DNA of 64,000 bases from Syntrophomonas sp. DTU018 (GTDB lineage: Bacteria; Bacillota; Syntrophomonadia; Syntrophomonadales; Syntrophomonadaceae). Position numbers and translations under genes: made by a program. The notes under the pieces were generated by a model. The model was not told the DNA's origin. It saw nothing but the letters and a program-made list of their open reading frames with translations, and did no database searches. Location of the stretch: NCBI GenBank assembly GCA_001513155.1, contig LFSR01000006.1, forward strand, positions 63,938 to 127,937, written 5' to 3'. Of the stretch, positions 1 to 8,444 are shown one piece after another (within the stretch, counting starts at the first letter, position 1; the number at the start of each line of letters is the position of its first letter).

Positions 1-1532
1 TGGCGAATCTGGTTTTCCATGCCTTCCATATAGGGGCGCTTGTTGGCCAGGTACCAGGGTCTTCTCAGAAGAATATCGGTCAGCTGAGCCAAGTTAAGGG
101 GAGCCAAGGGCGAAAGGTAGGGGATGCCGAAGGAAGACAGGGAAGCCATGCGCACCAGCATGAGAATCAGCACCACCATGATGCCCAAAAACCCAAGAGC
201 TGCTGCCGCGGCCAGAAAGCCAAAACGGCCTATGCGTATAATCAAGGCCGCATTGTAATTGGGGGCTAAGAAAGAAGCAATACCGGTAAAAGCAACAATG
301 ACCACCATGGGAGTGGAGACCAGGCCGGCGCGGACCGCGGCATCGCCGATTATCAGTGCGCCCACGATACTCACCGCCGGACCCACTGCCCGGGGCAGCC
401 TAAGGCCTGCTTCCCGCAGGAGTTCGAAAGTAGCCTCCATCAGGAATGCCTCTACGAAAATAGGGAAGGGTACCCCCTGCCGGGCTGCGGCAATGGTCAG
501 ATACAAAGCAGTGGGAATCATCTCCTGGTGATAAGAGGTAATGGCTACATACAGAGAAGGCAGCAGCAATGCCAGCAAGAAGGCGGTAAAACGCCCTATA
601 CGGTATAACGAAGCCGGTATAAAAGGAGTATAGTAATCTTCCGCAGCTATCCAGAATTGGGGAAAGGTTACCGGTAAAATCATGGCGGTAGGGGAACCAT
701 CCACCAGAATAGCTGCCCGGCCTTCCAGCAGGTGACCGCAGACCCGGTCCGGCTTTTCTGTATGTTCCACCTGATGGAAAATGGTGTTTTTAGTATCGGC
801 TATGAATTCCTGCAGGTACTGGGGATCCAGAACCGCGTCCGTATCAATGCTGGCCAAGCGGGATCGGATTTCCGAGATCAGATTGGGAGGCGCTATGCCG
901 CTGATATAGCACAGGACTACATCGGTTTTCGTCACCCGACCCATAACATAGCTTTCCATCTTGAGATTGGCGGATTTGATGCGGCGCCTGATCATGGCAG
1001 TATTGAAGCGCAGCGTTTCGGTAAGGGACTCTTTGGGACCATAGACCACCACTTCGTTCTCCGGTCTTTCCACACCCCGCCCTTGCCAGGTGCGGACACC
1101 GGCTACCAAAGCCTCTTTTATCCCATCAATTAAAAAGACCACATCCCCGGAGCTTATATGATGACAGATGCCGTTGTAATCGGTAATGGTTTTAAGTTCA
1201 GCCAGGGTCACTATCTGGTAACGCACTCTATCCAGCACGTCATCATTCAGATCTCCGGCCTGGCTGCGCAGCATGTCCATTTCCAGCATCAGGGGTTTGA
1301 GCAGGTTTAGTTCAACCTCCTGCCGGTCTACCAGTCCGTCAAAGTAGAGCAGCAGGGCGTTTATTGGGGGATTGCTGAACTGAAAGCGCTTCATGACCAG
1401 ATCGGAGCAATTCTGCAAGATTACCTCCAGATTGGCCTGGTCGGTGTTTATGTTGCCGGTTATCTCTTGTTTTATGAGTTCATGGGGATCGGGGGAAACT
1501 CCTGGTTTATCCCGGTTACTTAAGTAACGCAT
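1..1532 (-). CDS. gerA: GerA-family spore germination protein (partial, C-terminus off the left edge)
   Basis: Reading leftward from ATG at 1532, about 510 codons stay open to the window edge; the family is usually 480-550 residues, so little is missing. The protein starts MRYLSNRDKP, has a long soluble N-terminal half, then several hydrophobic segments between roughly residues 300 and 460, and a basic C-terminal tail with an R-R-P-W-Y motif typical of GerA/SpoVAF proteins. GerA proteins are inner spore-membrane subunits of germinant receptors. A strong AGGAGGT ribosome site lies 6 bases upstream. It follows gerB with an 81-bp gap, so the two are likely one operon. The partner lipoprotein (GerC) would be expected beyond the left edge. 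SpoVAF is the main alternative, but a GerB partner argues for a receptor. Confidence 0.9.
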   Translation of the reverse strand, partial: MRYLSNRDKPGVSPDPHELIKQEITGNINTDQANLEVILQNCSDLVMKRFQFSNPPINALLLYFDGLVDRQEVELNLLKPLMLEMDMLRSQAGDLNDDVLDRVRYQIVTLAELKTITDYNGICHHISSGDVVFLIDGIKEALVAGVRTWQGRGVERPENEVVVYGPKESLTETLRFNTAMIRRRIKSANLKMESYVMGRVTKTDVVLCYISGIAPPNLISEIRSRLASIDTDAVLDPQYLQEFIADTKNTIFHQVEHTEKPDRVCGHLLEGRAAILVDGSPTAMILPVTFPQFWIAAEDYYTPFIPASLYRIGRFTAFLLALLLPSLYVAITSYHQEMIPTALYLTIAAARQGVPFPIFVEAFLMEATFELLREAGLRLPRAVGPAVSIVGALIIGDAAVRAGLVSTPMVVIVAFTGIASFLAPNYNAALIIRIGRFGFLAAAAALGFLGIMVVLILMLVRMASLSSFGIPYLSPLAPLNLAQLTDILLRRPWYLANKRPYMEGMENQIR

Positions 1533-1613
1533 GCTGACCTCCTGATTAACTGCTCCAGTTAAACTTCACTTTAGTTTGTTCTGCAGGATCAGCCCTTATA
1601 CAGAGGCTGGCTG

Positions 1614-2735
1614 TTAATCCATATTCTGTACGGGTATGGATTGGGTTGGCTGGATGCTGTCCCCGGGCTTGAGCAATATCCGTATAAACATGACAAAAGG
1701 TATTAGAAATAAGACCACCGCATAGAAAAGAGGGATTAAAATTTCGGATAGTATATGGACTTCCAGGATATTCTCCGCCATGGCTATGGAAACACCCCCT
1801 ATGATAAGGGCGGTGGGTGCCGCCAGGAAACGGTAGTTTTCCAGGCGCAAAGCCTGTTGCAGGCTTATCAGGCCGATAAACCAAGATCCGGTGGTGGTGG
1901 CAAACATGCCCATGATCCAGACACCGATGAATATGCTGTCAATATTCTGGATAAAACCGCCGATATTGATGACCTGCACAATGGCGAATGGAGGAAAGGA
2001 CCTCATTTCTGCAAAGGTACTGCCGAATATCACGGTGACAAGCAATACCGCCCAGGTTATCAGCAATACATAGGTAAACAGCGCCGCCGCCACCGCCCTG
2101 CGCAAACCGGCCCAGTCCTCCGCCAGCCTGCCCAGGACCAGAATAATGAATCCCCGGGATATGATAATCGAGGTTGAAGCAGTGGCTATGGCCAGATTCT
2201 TCAGGTTCAAATTGCTGATGGGCAACAGGTTTTCCAGATCCAGAGGCTGGCTGAAAGCCATGGTCAGTATCAAGACCGTGACCAGTGCCCCCAGGACAGC
2301 AACGATTTCAAAAGTTTTGATGAAAGTGGTCAGACCGGCTTTCAAGGCGGAAAAGCAGACCAGGAGCAGAATAGTTATATGGACACTTATCGGAGTTCCC
2401 GGCAAAACATTGGTTTCCGCAAATTCAACGAACAGGCGGATACCAAAAGCAGCAATCAGCAACTCGGAAAGGAAATAGAATACCTGCAGGCAGCGCCCCA
2501 CCATCGGTCCAAAATGTTCTTCCAGCATAGCCGGAAAGGGAGTCTGGCTGCGGCGGATGATAAACAGGTACATGGAATAAATCAAAAAACCGAACAGCAG
2601 CGAGAGAGCTACTGCTATCCAGGCATTGTTGCCCAGGGTTTTTAATTGACGTTTGGGCACCTCCAGAAAAGCAATGGGGACTGTCATAACAACCAGGGTG
2701 GCCCAAATCTGAAAGGCAGTAAAACGCTGTCCCAT
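1614..2735 (-). CDS. gerB: GerB-family spore germination permease
   Basis: A 373-residue integral membrane protein with about ten hydrophobic segments, the size and pattern of GerAB/GerKB endospore germination permeases, which belong to the amino acid/polyamine/organocation transporter superfamily and form the germinant-binding subunit. An upstream in-frame start exists at 2777, but ATG at 2735 is preferred because GGAGGAC sits 5 bases ahead and the protein then begins MGQRFTAFQIW, like the family. It is the first gene of a leftward operon with gerA; the order B-A differs from the A-B-C order of the Bacillus gerA operon. Confidence 0.9.
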   Translation of the reverse strand: MGQRFTAFQIWATLVVMTVPIAFLEVPKRQLKTLGNNAWIAVALSLLFGFLIYSMYLFIIRRSQTPFPAMLEEHFGPMVGRCLQVFYFLSELLIAAFGIRLFVEFAETNVLPGTPISVHITILLLVCFSALKAGLTTFIKTFEIVAVLGALVTVLILTMAFSQPLDLENLLPISNLNLKNLAIATASTSIIISRGFIILVLGRLAEDWAGLRRAVAAALFTYVLLITWAVLLVTVIFGSTFAEMRSFPPFAIVQVINIGGFIQNIDSIFIGVWIMGMFATTTGSWFIGLISLQQALRLENYRFLAAPTALIIGGVSIAMAENILEVHILSEILIPLFYAVVLFLIPFVMFIRILLKPGDSIQPTQSIPVQNMD

Positions 2736-2849
2736 AAAGTCCTCCGCTAGGAAAATTGACCTCGATGAAAGGAACAACTCTTTATATCATCGCTGTGAAT
2801 ACTCTAGTGAGTCAGCTTATGTGTCATCGCTATGAAAGGAATTCTTAAT

Positions 2850-2947
2850 TGTCATTGCGAGCCCTGACGGGGCGTGGCAATCTCATTCATAATCAGCCGG
2901 GCTTACCGGTTGAGATCGCCACGGCGCTTCGCTCCTCGCGATGACAC
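2850..2947. repeat. Family-1 dispersed inverted repeat, copy 1
   Basis: A roughly 98-bp element that opens TGTCATTGCGAGC and closes CTCGCGATGACAC, so its two ends are imperfect reverse complements. Each half also has a GTGGCAATCTC or GAGATCGCCACG segment. It is preceded by a module (GTCATCGCTATGAAAGG...) and is nearly identical to the copy at 18007-18104. It lies in the 553-bp gap between the divergent gerB and spoVT genes; apart from it and a spoVT promoter candidate, I see no gene in this gap. Confidence 0.85.
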
Positions 2948-3201
2948 AAAAGGGAGCCATTTTCAAAGCAATGACATGTCCGAAAGATGTTTTTACAGCA
3001 ATTCTTTTCCAGATTAGTCTGGGCCATTCACAGGGAAACTATTACTAAATTGACGGGTATTTTTATCTTATTCCAGAGCTTTTAGCCTGCAGGCGAATTT
3101 TGTCTGCCCATAGCAGCCTGAGCTGGTGACAAATATGGACAACCTCGGCGGTGATTATATTAATGAAGAGAATTTATTTTATGAGAGACGATGGTAAAAA
3201 G

Positions 3202-3232
3202 TGAATAAAAGGGGATTTTGAGTTATATACTA
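3202..3232 (+). promoter_or_regulatory. Candidate sigma-G/F-type promoter of spoVT
   Basis: TGAATA (3202-3207), an 18-bp spacer and TATACTA (3226-3232) resemble the sigma-G/F pattern TGAATA ... CATACTA, apart from one base in the -10. In Bacillus subtilis spoVT is transcribed by sigma-G. The assignment is by motif and gene identity only. Confidence 0.4.
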
Positions 3233-3288
3233 TCACTGAAAGAAAAACAGTTTCTTCAAGTTCTTCAAAAAAGGAGGGATAATGTAAA

Positions 3289-3852
3289 TTGAAAGCAACA
3301 GGAATTGTCCGCCGGATCGACGACCTGGGCAGGGTCGTTATCCCTAAGGAAATACGCAGGACTTTACGCATTCGTGAGGGTGACCCTCTGGAGATTTTTG
3401 TTGACCGAGAAGGAGAAGTTATCTTAAAGAAATATTCTCCCATAGGTGAACTGGGAGATTTCGCTAAAGAATATGCGGACTCGCTGAACGAGACCATCGG
3501 GCATATTTCGATGATAGCGGATCGAGATGTTATTATCGCCGTTGCCGGCGCCAACAAACGGGAATTTCTCAACAAAGCCGTAGGCAAAGCTGTAGAAAGG
3601 GCTTTGGAAGAGCGTACCACCCTGGTGATGAACAACCTGGATAACCCTGCTGACGAGAACCAGCATGTAATTCAGGGTGACGACCGGGAGTATACCATTA
3701 AAGCTCAGGTTATCGCTCCGATAATTACCCAAGGTGACCCCATCGGGGCCGTGATAATAGTCACCAAGGAACCCAATGTCACCTTGGGGGATATGGAAGT
3801 AAAGCTGGCTGAGACTGCAGCAGGATTCCTGGCTAAACAAATGGAACAATAA
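3289..3852 (+). CDS. spoVT: Stage V sporulation protein T, AbrB-like regulator
   Basis: A 187-residue protein. Residues 1-50 form an AbrB-type swapped-hairpin DNA-binding domain (MKATGIVRRIDDLGRVVIPK), and the rest is a GAF-like domain as in SpoVT, the forespore transcription factor that tunes sigma-G genes. The start is TTG at 3289, preceded by AAGGAGGG at 3271-3278. The nearby ATG at 3282 reads straight into a stop. Length and order (spoVT followed by yabM/spoVB) match Bacillus. It is followed by a strong terminator, so it is monocistronic. Confidence 0.95.
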   Translation: MKATGIVRRIDDLGRVVIPKEIRRTLRIREGDPLEIFVDREGEVILKKYSPIGELGDFAKEYADSLNETIGHISMIADRDVIIAVAGANKREFLNKAVGKAVERALEERTTLVMNNLDNPADENQHVIQGDDREYTIKAQVIAPIITQGDPIGAVIIVTKEPNVTLGDMEVKLAETAAGFLAKQMEQ

Positions 3853-3885
3853 TTAAGTAGGCAGAACTTACCCTGCATCAGTTGG

Positions 3886-3910
3886 GAGCGGCCTTGCAGC
3901 CGCTCTTTTT
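3886..3910 (+). terminator. Rho-independent terminator after spoVT
   Basis: A perfect 7-bp stem GAGCGGC/GCCGCTC with a 6-base loop is followed directly by a run of T (3906-3910). It separates spoVT from the next promoter. Confidence 0.85.
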
Positions 3911-3911
3911 A

Positions 3912-3920
3912 TGGTATAAT
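3912..3920 (+). promoter_or_regulatory. Extended -10 promoter of the spoVB-like gene
   Basis: TGGTATAAT is an extended -10 element (TGnTATAAT) 30 bases ahead of the start codon. No good -35 is visible because the upstream bases belong to the spoVT terminator, which fits an extended -10 promoter. Confidence 0.5.
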
Positions 3921-3949
3921 ATACCTCACGGATATTGGGGAGGACGTAA

Positions 3950-5506
3950 ATGGACAGCAGGCAGAATTTTCTTAAGGGAGCGGTGATCTTAAGTGTAGCC
4001 GGAGCCATAAGCAAGGTTCTGGGTGCCTTGTACCGCATACCTCTGGCCCGCCTTATAGGCGGAGAAGGTATGGGCCTGTATCAGATGGCTTACCCCATAT
4101 ATACCACCATTCTGTCTCTGGCTACAGCAGGCGTGCCTGTAGCTATTTCCGTACTGGTATCCCGCAAGGAAACCCAGGGACTAACTGGCGACAGCCGTAA
4201 GATCTTTCGTGCATCCCTGGTGATGTTGTTCATTTTCGGTATTGTTCTAAGCCTGGCGGTAATGCAGGCCGCCCGGTTTATTGCCAATAACATATTGCAT
4301 GAACCCCGGGCTTACTATCCCATTCTGGCCGTTGCCCCGGCCATTTTCTTTGCCGGGCTGATGTCAGTTTTCCGGGGCTATTTTCAGGGGCATCAGACCA
4401 TGATACCCACCGCTGTATCCCAGGTGTTGGAACAGCTCTTCCGGGTGACTGCAGTCCTGATCCTGGCGGTAGTACTGTTCCCCCGGGGATTGGAATTTGC
4501 TGCTGCCGGCGCTACCTTTGGAGCGGTAATCGGAGGCGTGATAGGACTTACCGTGCTGTTTATATACTACCTCCGCTTCCGCCGTGAGCAGGCCCGTCAG
4601 AAAATAAACCTCCAGTACAGCGGCACCAGTTCCTGGGAACTGGCCCGGGATGTGGTCCGGCTGGCAGTACCCGTTTCTTTTGGAGCAGTTGTTCTGCCCC
4701 TGGTGCAGATGCTGGATGCCATAATAGTGCCGGGACGACTGATGGCCATAAATTATACCACCTCCCAGGCCACCGCCCTGTACGGGCAGCTGTCCGGTAT
4801 GGCTGCCGTCCTGATCAGCCTGCCCACCATTTTTACTATTGCTATATCCACCAGTCTGGTACCGGCGGTCAGCGAAGCCCTGGCCAAAAATGACCGCGGC
4901 CTGCTGAATTCCCGGCTGAACTACGGACTGCGGGCGGGTATGATCATCTCCCTGCCCTGTGCCGCTGGCCTGTTTATCCTGGCTTTCCCCATTTGTGATC
5001 TTCTCTATGCGGCGCCGGAAGCCGGAATCCCCCTGGAACCTTTGGCTTTTTCCTGTATAACCCTGGCTGCTTTCCAGCTTTCCAGTGCCGGCCTGCAGGG
5101 TATAGGCCGGCCGGAGATTGCTATGCGCCACCTGATTATAACCGGTATCCTCAAGGTGATTTTTAACTACACTTTGACCGCCATTCCGGTGCTGAATATC
5201 CGCGGGGCGGCCATTGGGACCGTATTGGCTTTTACCGTAGGGTCCCTGCTGAATATCATTTACCTGCGGCGCCTTACCCGGGTGGAATATGAAGGAGGAC
5301 GCCTGCTGAAAATAACCCTGGTAACCATAATAATGGCCATCGCAGTTAAATACTCCTATCAGTACCTGGTGGGTATCGACATACATTCCCACATTGCCAC
5401 TTTGATAGCCATAACCCTAGGGGTGGGTATTTACGGAGCTTTACTGTTTATAGCAAAGGAACTGGACATGAATATGCTGAAGAATATAGTGAAGGACGTG
5501 AAGTAG
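3950..5506 (+). CDS. yabM: SpoVB/YabM-family polysaccharide (lipid) flippase
   Basis: A 518-residue multispanning membrane protein with about 14 hydrophobic segments and the N-terminal pattern of the MOP exporter superfamily (SKVLGALYRIPLARLIGGEGMGLYQ), as in SpoVB, YtgP and YabM. Members flip lipid-linked wall precursors; SpoVB is needed for spore cortex. Position directly between spoVT and mazG equals yabM of Bacillus. A GGGGAGG site precedes the ATG. It is distinct from the MurJ module fused to CsaB at 40206-42872, so the window holds two flippases. Confidence 0.88.
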   Translation: MDSRQNFLKGAVILSVAGAISKVLGALYRIPLARLIGGEGMGLYQMAYPIYTTILSLATAGVPVAISVLVSRKETQGLTGDSRKIFRASLVMLFIFGIVLSLAVMQAARFIANNILHEPRAYYPILAVAPAIFFAGLMSVFRGYFQGHQTMIPTAVSQVLEQLFRVTAVLILAVVLFPRGLEFAAAGATFGAVIGGVIGLTVLFIYYLRFRREQARQKINLQYSGTSSWELARDVVRLAVPVSFGAVVLPLVQMLDAIIVPGRLMAINYTTSQATALYGQLSGMAAVLISLPTIFTIAISTSLVPAVSEALAKNDRGLLNSRLNYGLRAGMIISLPCAAGLFILAFPICDLLYAAPEAGIPLEPLAFSCITLAAFQLSSAGLQGIGRPEIAMRHLIITGILKVIFNYTLTAIPVLNIRGAAIGTVLAFTVGSLLNIIYLRRLTRVEYEGGRLLKITLVTIIMAIAVKYSYQYLVGIDIHSHIATLIAITLGVGIYGALLFIAKELDMNMLKNIVKDVK

Positions 5507-5665
5507 GAGGGAAAAACTACCTTCCGTTCCTGTTGGAAATTGCTGCGTTGCGCTTGCAATGGGCATCAGTTGGATAGGCCACAATGAATGTAAAGTCACC
5601 TTTCGTGTCATTGCTGTGAAAACGGCTTCCTAGTATGTCATGGCTGTGAAAATAGCTCCCAATTG

Positions 5666-5760
5666 TGTCATTGCGAGCGCGTAGCGCGTGGCAATCTCTA
5701 TGGCAACTAACGGTGTGAGTTAACAGATCGCCACGTCGCTGCGCTCCTCGCGATGACACA
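5666..5760. repeat. Family-1 dispersed inverted repeat, copy 2
   Basis: Starts TGTCATTGCGAGCGCGTAG and ends CTCGCGATGACAC. With its flanks (about 5605-5785, including the phrase GTCATTGCTGTGAAAACGGC) it is almost the same as 17760-17935, so the duplication covers about 170 bp. It fills most of the 329-bp gap between yabM and mazG; nothing else is seen there. Confidence 0.85.
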
Positions 5761-5835
5761 GCGCAGTCATTTTTGCAGCAATGACCCTAAGATGATTTTG
5801 GGCCTGGTTACGATGATTAAGAAAGGATAAGGCTT

Positions 5836-6600
5836 ATGGAAAACGGAAGCAAAGCAATGGAAGATCTCCTGGAGGTAATGGGCAAACTGTTAAGTCCCCA
5901 GGGCTGTCCCTGGGACCGGGAACAGACCCACGAATCCCTGATCCGTTACTTGATTGAAGAATGCTACGAAGTAATTGAGGCCATCAAGGAAAAAAATATG
6001 GATAAACTTAAGGAAGAGTTGGGGGATGTACTGCTGCAGGTGGTGTTCCATGCTGCCCTGGCTGAGCGGGAAGGTTATTTCAATTTTGCCGATGTAGCTC
6101 GCACGGTACAGGAGAAAATGATCCGCCGCCACCCCCACGTTTTCGCGGATATGAATTTAAAAACCAGTGATGATGTCATGGATCACTGGGAAGGATTTAA
6201 GAAAAAGGAGGGCAAAGCCCGGGTTCTGGATGGTATTCCGGTAATGCTGCCGGCCCTTTTGCGGGCGGAAAAACTGCAGTACAAAGCCTCCCGGGTGGGC
6301 TTTGACTGGCCTGATGTGCAAGGAGCCCTGGACAAGCTGAAGGAGGAAATGGATGAACTGGCCCGGGCTGAGGGACCGGAAATAGAGGAGGAAATAGGGG
6401 ATCTGCTGTTTGCTATGGTAAACGTGGCCCGCATAAAAGGAATCGAACCGGAGCAGGCCTTGCAGAAATGCAATGACAAATTTGTGCGCCGCTTTAATTA
6501 CATAGAAGATGCTCTGAAAGCTTCCGGCCGCAGCTGGCAGGAAGTCAGTCTGGAGGAAATGGACTATTATTGGGATCAGGCTAAGGAGAAAGGTCTTTAA
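5836..6600 (+). CDS. mazG: Nucleoside triphosphate pyrophosphohydrolase MazG
   Basis: A 254-residue protein with two MazG helical domains (about 15-115 and 150-245). The N-terminal one carries the typical CPWDREQTHESL stretch and the EEC.E..EAI and EELGDVLLQVVFHA metal-binding glutamates/aspartates. The enzyme hydrolyses (d)NTPs to NMP and pyrophosphate. In Bacillus the equivalent yabN encodes an N-terminal tetrapyrrole methylase-like domain fused to MazG; here that domain is absent and the protein is MazG only. ATG is preceded by a modest AAAGGA. Confidence 0.93.
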   Translation: MENGSKAMEDLLEVMGKLLSPQGCPWDREQTHESLIRYLIEECYEVIEAIKEKNMDKLKEELGDVLLQVVFHAALAEREGYFNFADVARTVQEKMIRRHPHVFADMNLKTSDDVMDHWEGFKKKEGKARVLDGIPVMLPALLRAEKLQYKASRVGFDWPDVQGALDKLKEEMDELARAEGPEIEEEIGDLLFAMVNVARIKGIEPEQALQKCNDKFVRRFNYIEDALKASGRSWQEVSLEEMDYYWDQAKEKGL

Positions 6601-6601
6601 A

Positions 6602-6630
6602 TTGTAAAGGAACATAGCCTTAATTATGAT
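6602..6630 (+). promoter_or_regulatory. Sigma-A promoter candidate for hup
   Basis: TTGTAA (6602-6607), a 17-bp spacer and TATGAT (6625-6630), just after the mazG stop and about 90 bp before the HU start. Confidence 0.5.
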
Positions 6631-6718
6631 AAGTTTAGTAAAAAAAAGGGAAAACAGTGAGGTACAGCGAATTAGCCATAATATGCCAAGTAAACCAGGG
6701 CTAAAGGAGGGACAGTAC

Positions 6719-6991
6719 TTGAACAAGACCGATTTAATTAACGAGGTAGCGGCAAAAACGGGGATGACCAAGAAAGACGTGGAAAAGGTAGTCAATGCAT
6801 TCTTCGACACAGTGGAGGGAACCTTGAAGGCTGGCGACAAGGTACAGCTGATAGGTTTCGGAACTTTTGAGGTCCGGCAGAGACAAGCCCGTAAAGGGCG
6901 CAATCCCCAGACCGGACAGGAAATCAATATTCCAGCCACCCGAGTTCCTGCATTTAAAGCCGGTAAAGCTCTCAAAGAAGCCATACTGTAA
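6719..6991 (+). CDS. hup: DNA-binding protein HU
   Basis: A 90-residue histone-like protein starting [13 protein letters not shown]. It has the HU arm with the signature [18 protein letters not shown] and the P-A/V-F-K-AGK-L C-terminus. HU binds and bends DNA without sequence specificity. The frame is open further upstream, but TTG at 6719 is chosen because AGGAGG lies at 6705-6710 (8-base spacing) and the product then matches the family length exactly. It lies two bases ahead of the S4 gene and is probably cotranscribed with it. Confidence 0.95.
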   Translation: MNKTDLINEVAAKTGMTKKDVEKVVNAFFDTVEGTLKAGDKVQLIGFGTFEVRQRQARKGRNPQTGQEINIPATRVPAFKAGKALKEAIL

Positions 6992-6993
6992 GA

Positions 6994-7236
6994 ATGCGCC
7001 TAGACAAGTTTCTAAAAGTATCCCGCATCATCAAACGCCGTACGGTAGCCAAAGAATTTGCCGAGCATGAACGGGTGCTGGTGAACGGGAGAGTAGCCAA
7101 GCCTTCTACGGAGGTCAAAAAAGGTGATCGTATTACTGTCCAGATTGGCAATCGGACCACCGTCTACGAGGTCTTGGACGTCAAAGAGAATGTAGCGGCT
7201 AGTGAAGCAAAAAATTTATACCGGATAATTGATTAA
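6994..7236 (+). CDS. rqcP: S4-domain RNA-binding protein RqcP (YabO)
   Basis: An 80-residue S4-domain protein (MRLDKFLKVSRIIKRRTVAK). Homologues (YabO/RqcP) bind the 50S ribosome-nascent chain-tRNA complex and help RqcH add alanine tails during ribosome quality control. Length and position after the mazG/hup region match yabO. It starts two bases after the hup stop, so translation may be coupled. Confidence 0.9.
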   Translation: MRLDKFLKVSRIIKRRTVAKEFAEHERVLVNGRVAKPSTEVKKGDRITVQIGNRTTVYEVLDVKENVAASEAKNLYRIID

Positions 7237-7237
7237 T

Positions 7238-7270
7238 ATCGCCCTGAGCCTCAGGGCGATTCTGTTTTTT
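7238..7270 (+). terminator. Rho-independent terminator after rqcP
   Basis: A perfect 10-bp stem ATCGCCCTGA/TCAGGGCGAT with a 3-base loop, then TCTGTTTTTT. It closes the hup-rqcP transcript before the sporulation genes yabP-yabQ. Confidence 0.85.
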
Positions 7271-7285
7271 CTGGAACCACTGCCG

Positions 7286-7316
7286 GTCATAACCTGTTAT
7301 TCTCAAGCATATGTAT
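7286..7316 (+). promoter_or_regulatory. Weak sigma-E-like promoter candidate for yabP-yabQ
   Basis: GTCATAAC (7286-7293), 14 bases, then CATATGTAT (7308-7316). Only the ATA of the -35 and CATA of the -10 fit the sigma-E consensus. yabP and yabQ are sigma-E genes in Bacillus, which is the main reason to list it. Confidence 0.3.
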
Positions 7317-7370
7317 AGAAGGTAAAACGGAAAACACGAGGGTTTGTACCCAGGATGGGAGGCGAATGCC

Positions 7371-7640
7371 GTGGCGGATCACTCACTGAAATTGGTCAAT
7401 CGCAACCAGATGGAACTGACCGGAGTGGTGAATGTCAATACCTTCGATGAAAAGGAAATTATTCTGGAGACCCAGCAGGGCTTTTTGCACATTGCAGGGG
7501 AACAGCTGCACATCACCCTGCTGAATCTGGAAGAAGGCAAGGTGGCGGTGGAAGGAAACGTTAACAGCATAGTCTACCGGGAACAGGGTGTTGATATGAA
7601 AACCCGCAGCCGCAATATTCTGAACCGCCTGCTTAAATAA
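7371..7640 (+). CDS. yabP: Sporulation protein YabP
   Basis: An 89-residue YabP/YqfC-family protein: a short beta-rich domain with SLKLVNRNQMELTGVVNV and GFLHIAGEQLHI. The family is sporulation-specific and needed for cortex formation in Bacillus (yabPQ). An upstream TTG at 7344 is in frame, but GTG at 7371 has GGGAGG at 7357-7362 (8-base spacing) and fits the family N-terminus. It is followed 30 bp later by yabQ. Confidence 0.88.
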   Translation: MADHSLKLVNRNQMELTGVVNVNTFDEKEIILETQQGFLHIAGEQLHITLLNLEEGKVAVEGNVNSIVYREQGVDMKTRSRNILNRLLK

Positions 7641-7672
7641 ATCCTTTGGGGCGGCTGCGAGGGGGAATATGC

Positions 7673-8104
7673 TTGTCTGAGCTGCTCTTTCAGATACAGT
7701 CCTTTTTCCTCACAGCAGTGCTGGGAGTTGTAGCCGGCATGGTGTTTCAATTCTATCAACTCCTGGTGAGGGGCGCCCGGTTGGGCAAGTATGCCCTGTA
7801 TGCCATGGACTTCTTCCTGTGGATGTTGATGATCCTGTTGATATTTGCCGCCATGCTGTTTATAAATCAGGGCGAAATGCGGGTTTACGTGTTGGTAGCC
7901 CTGGTAGTGGGCATCCTTTTATATCATCGCTACCTGGGGCATACCATGGAAGCCCCTGTTTCCCGGGCTGCCTGGCTGACCTTGGGGGCGGGTTCCTTTT
8001 TAACCAGCCTGATCAAACGCCCGGTGCGGGCGCTGGCCGGCTGGTTGAGAAACCTGGTAAAAAGAGGTCAGGGACCGCCCCCTGGTGATGAAGACCCGGA
8101 GTAA
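7673..8104 (+). CDS. yabQ: Spore cortex biosynthesis membrane protein YabQ
   Basis: A 143-residue protein with about four hydrophobic segments and a basic tail, the layout of YabQ, an outer forespore membrane protein required for the spore cortex. TTG at 7673 is preferred over TTG at 7646 because a purine-rich GAGGGGGA lies just ahead of it. Assignment rests on size, topology and its place between yabP and divIC. Confidence 0.82.
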   Translation: MSELLFQIQSFFLTAVLGVVAGMVFQFYQLLVRGARLGKYALYAMDFFLWMLMILLIFAAMLFINQGEMRVYVLVALVVGILLYHRYLGHTMEAPVSRAAWLTLGAGSFLTSLIKRPVRALAGWLRNLVKRGQGPPPGDEDPE

Positions 8105-8114
8105 GTAAAAAAAA

Positions 8115-8198
8115 TTATCCACAGGCAGGAATTGCTTTCAGCTTCCCCGAATATATAGTAATAAATTTGTCCACAGTTTGTGGAAATCTTGTGGATAA
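8115..8198. promoter_or_regulatory. Cluster of DnaA boxes ahead of the HTH-divIC pair
   Basis: Two perfect DnaA boxes TTATCCACA face each other: 8115-8123 on the plus strand and 8190-8198 on the minus strand. Between them lie TTGTCCACA (8167-8175, one mismatch) and a minus-strand ATTTCCACA (8179-8187, two mismatches). The cluster fills the 106-bp gap after yabQ, and the last box is 12 bases from the next start codon. Confidence 0.65.
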
Positions 8199-8210
8199 GG
8201 TCCTGCAAAT

Positions 8211-8444
8211 ATGAAGATAGAAATTCGGGGAGCAGAGAAGCTCAGCTTTCGGGAACGACAGGTGGTAGCCCTGAAGGAAATGGGGAAGAGCACCGAAGAA
8301 ATTGCCAAAATACTAAAAATCTCTGCCAGCACCATTGCCACCCTGTACAACCGAGCGCGAACTAAAGGCTATGAAGTGGTCATTGTGCTTCCCGGTGATG
8401 TATTGGGTATTTATGGCGGGGAGGAAGAGGAAATTGAAGAGTAA
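8211..8444 (+). CDS. Small helix-turn-helix protein of unknown role
   Basis: A 77-residue protein. Residues 10-55 look like a LuxR/sigma-70 region 4 type helix-turn-helix (LSFRERQVVALKEMGKSTEE, then IAKILKISASTIATLYNRAR), followed by a short hydrophobic stretch and an acidic EEEEIEE tail. It has no sensor domain. It is the first gene downstream of the DnaA-box cluster, and its last codons overlap the start of the divIC-like gene by 11 bases, so the two are likely translationally coupled. It could be a regulator of the division gene or of itself. I know no symbol for it. Confidence 0.75.
   Translation: MKIEIRGAEKLSFRERQVVALKEMGKSTEEIAKILKISASTIATLYNRARTKGYEVVIVLPGDVLGIYGGEEEEIEE

Noticed and set aside
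4364-5392. Minus-strand open frame (342 codons) opposite the SpoVB-like gene
   Set aside because: Q/G-rich shadow of a membrane-protein gene; no start signal.
8115-8198. Chromosome origin (oriC) because of DnaA boxes
   Set aside because: No dnaA, dnaN or AT-rich unwinding region nearby and only four boxes; treated as a DnaA-binding control site instead.
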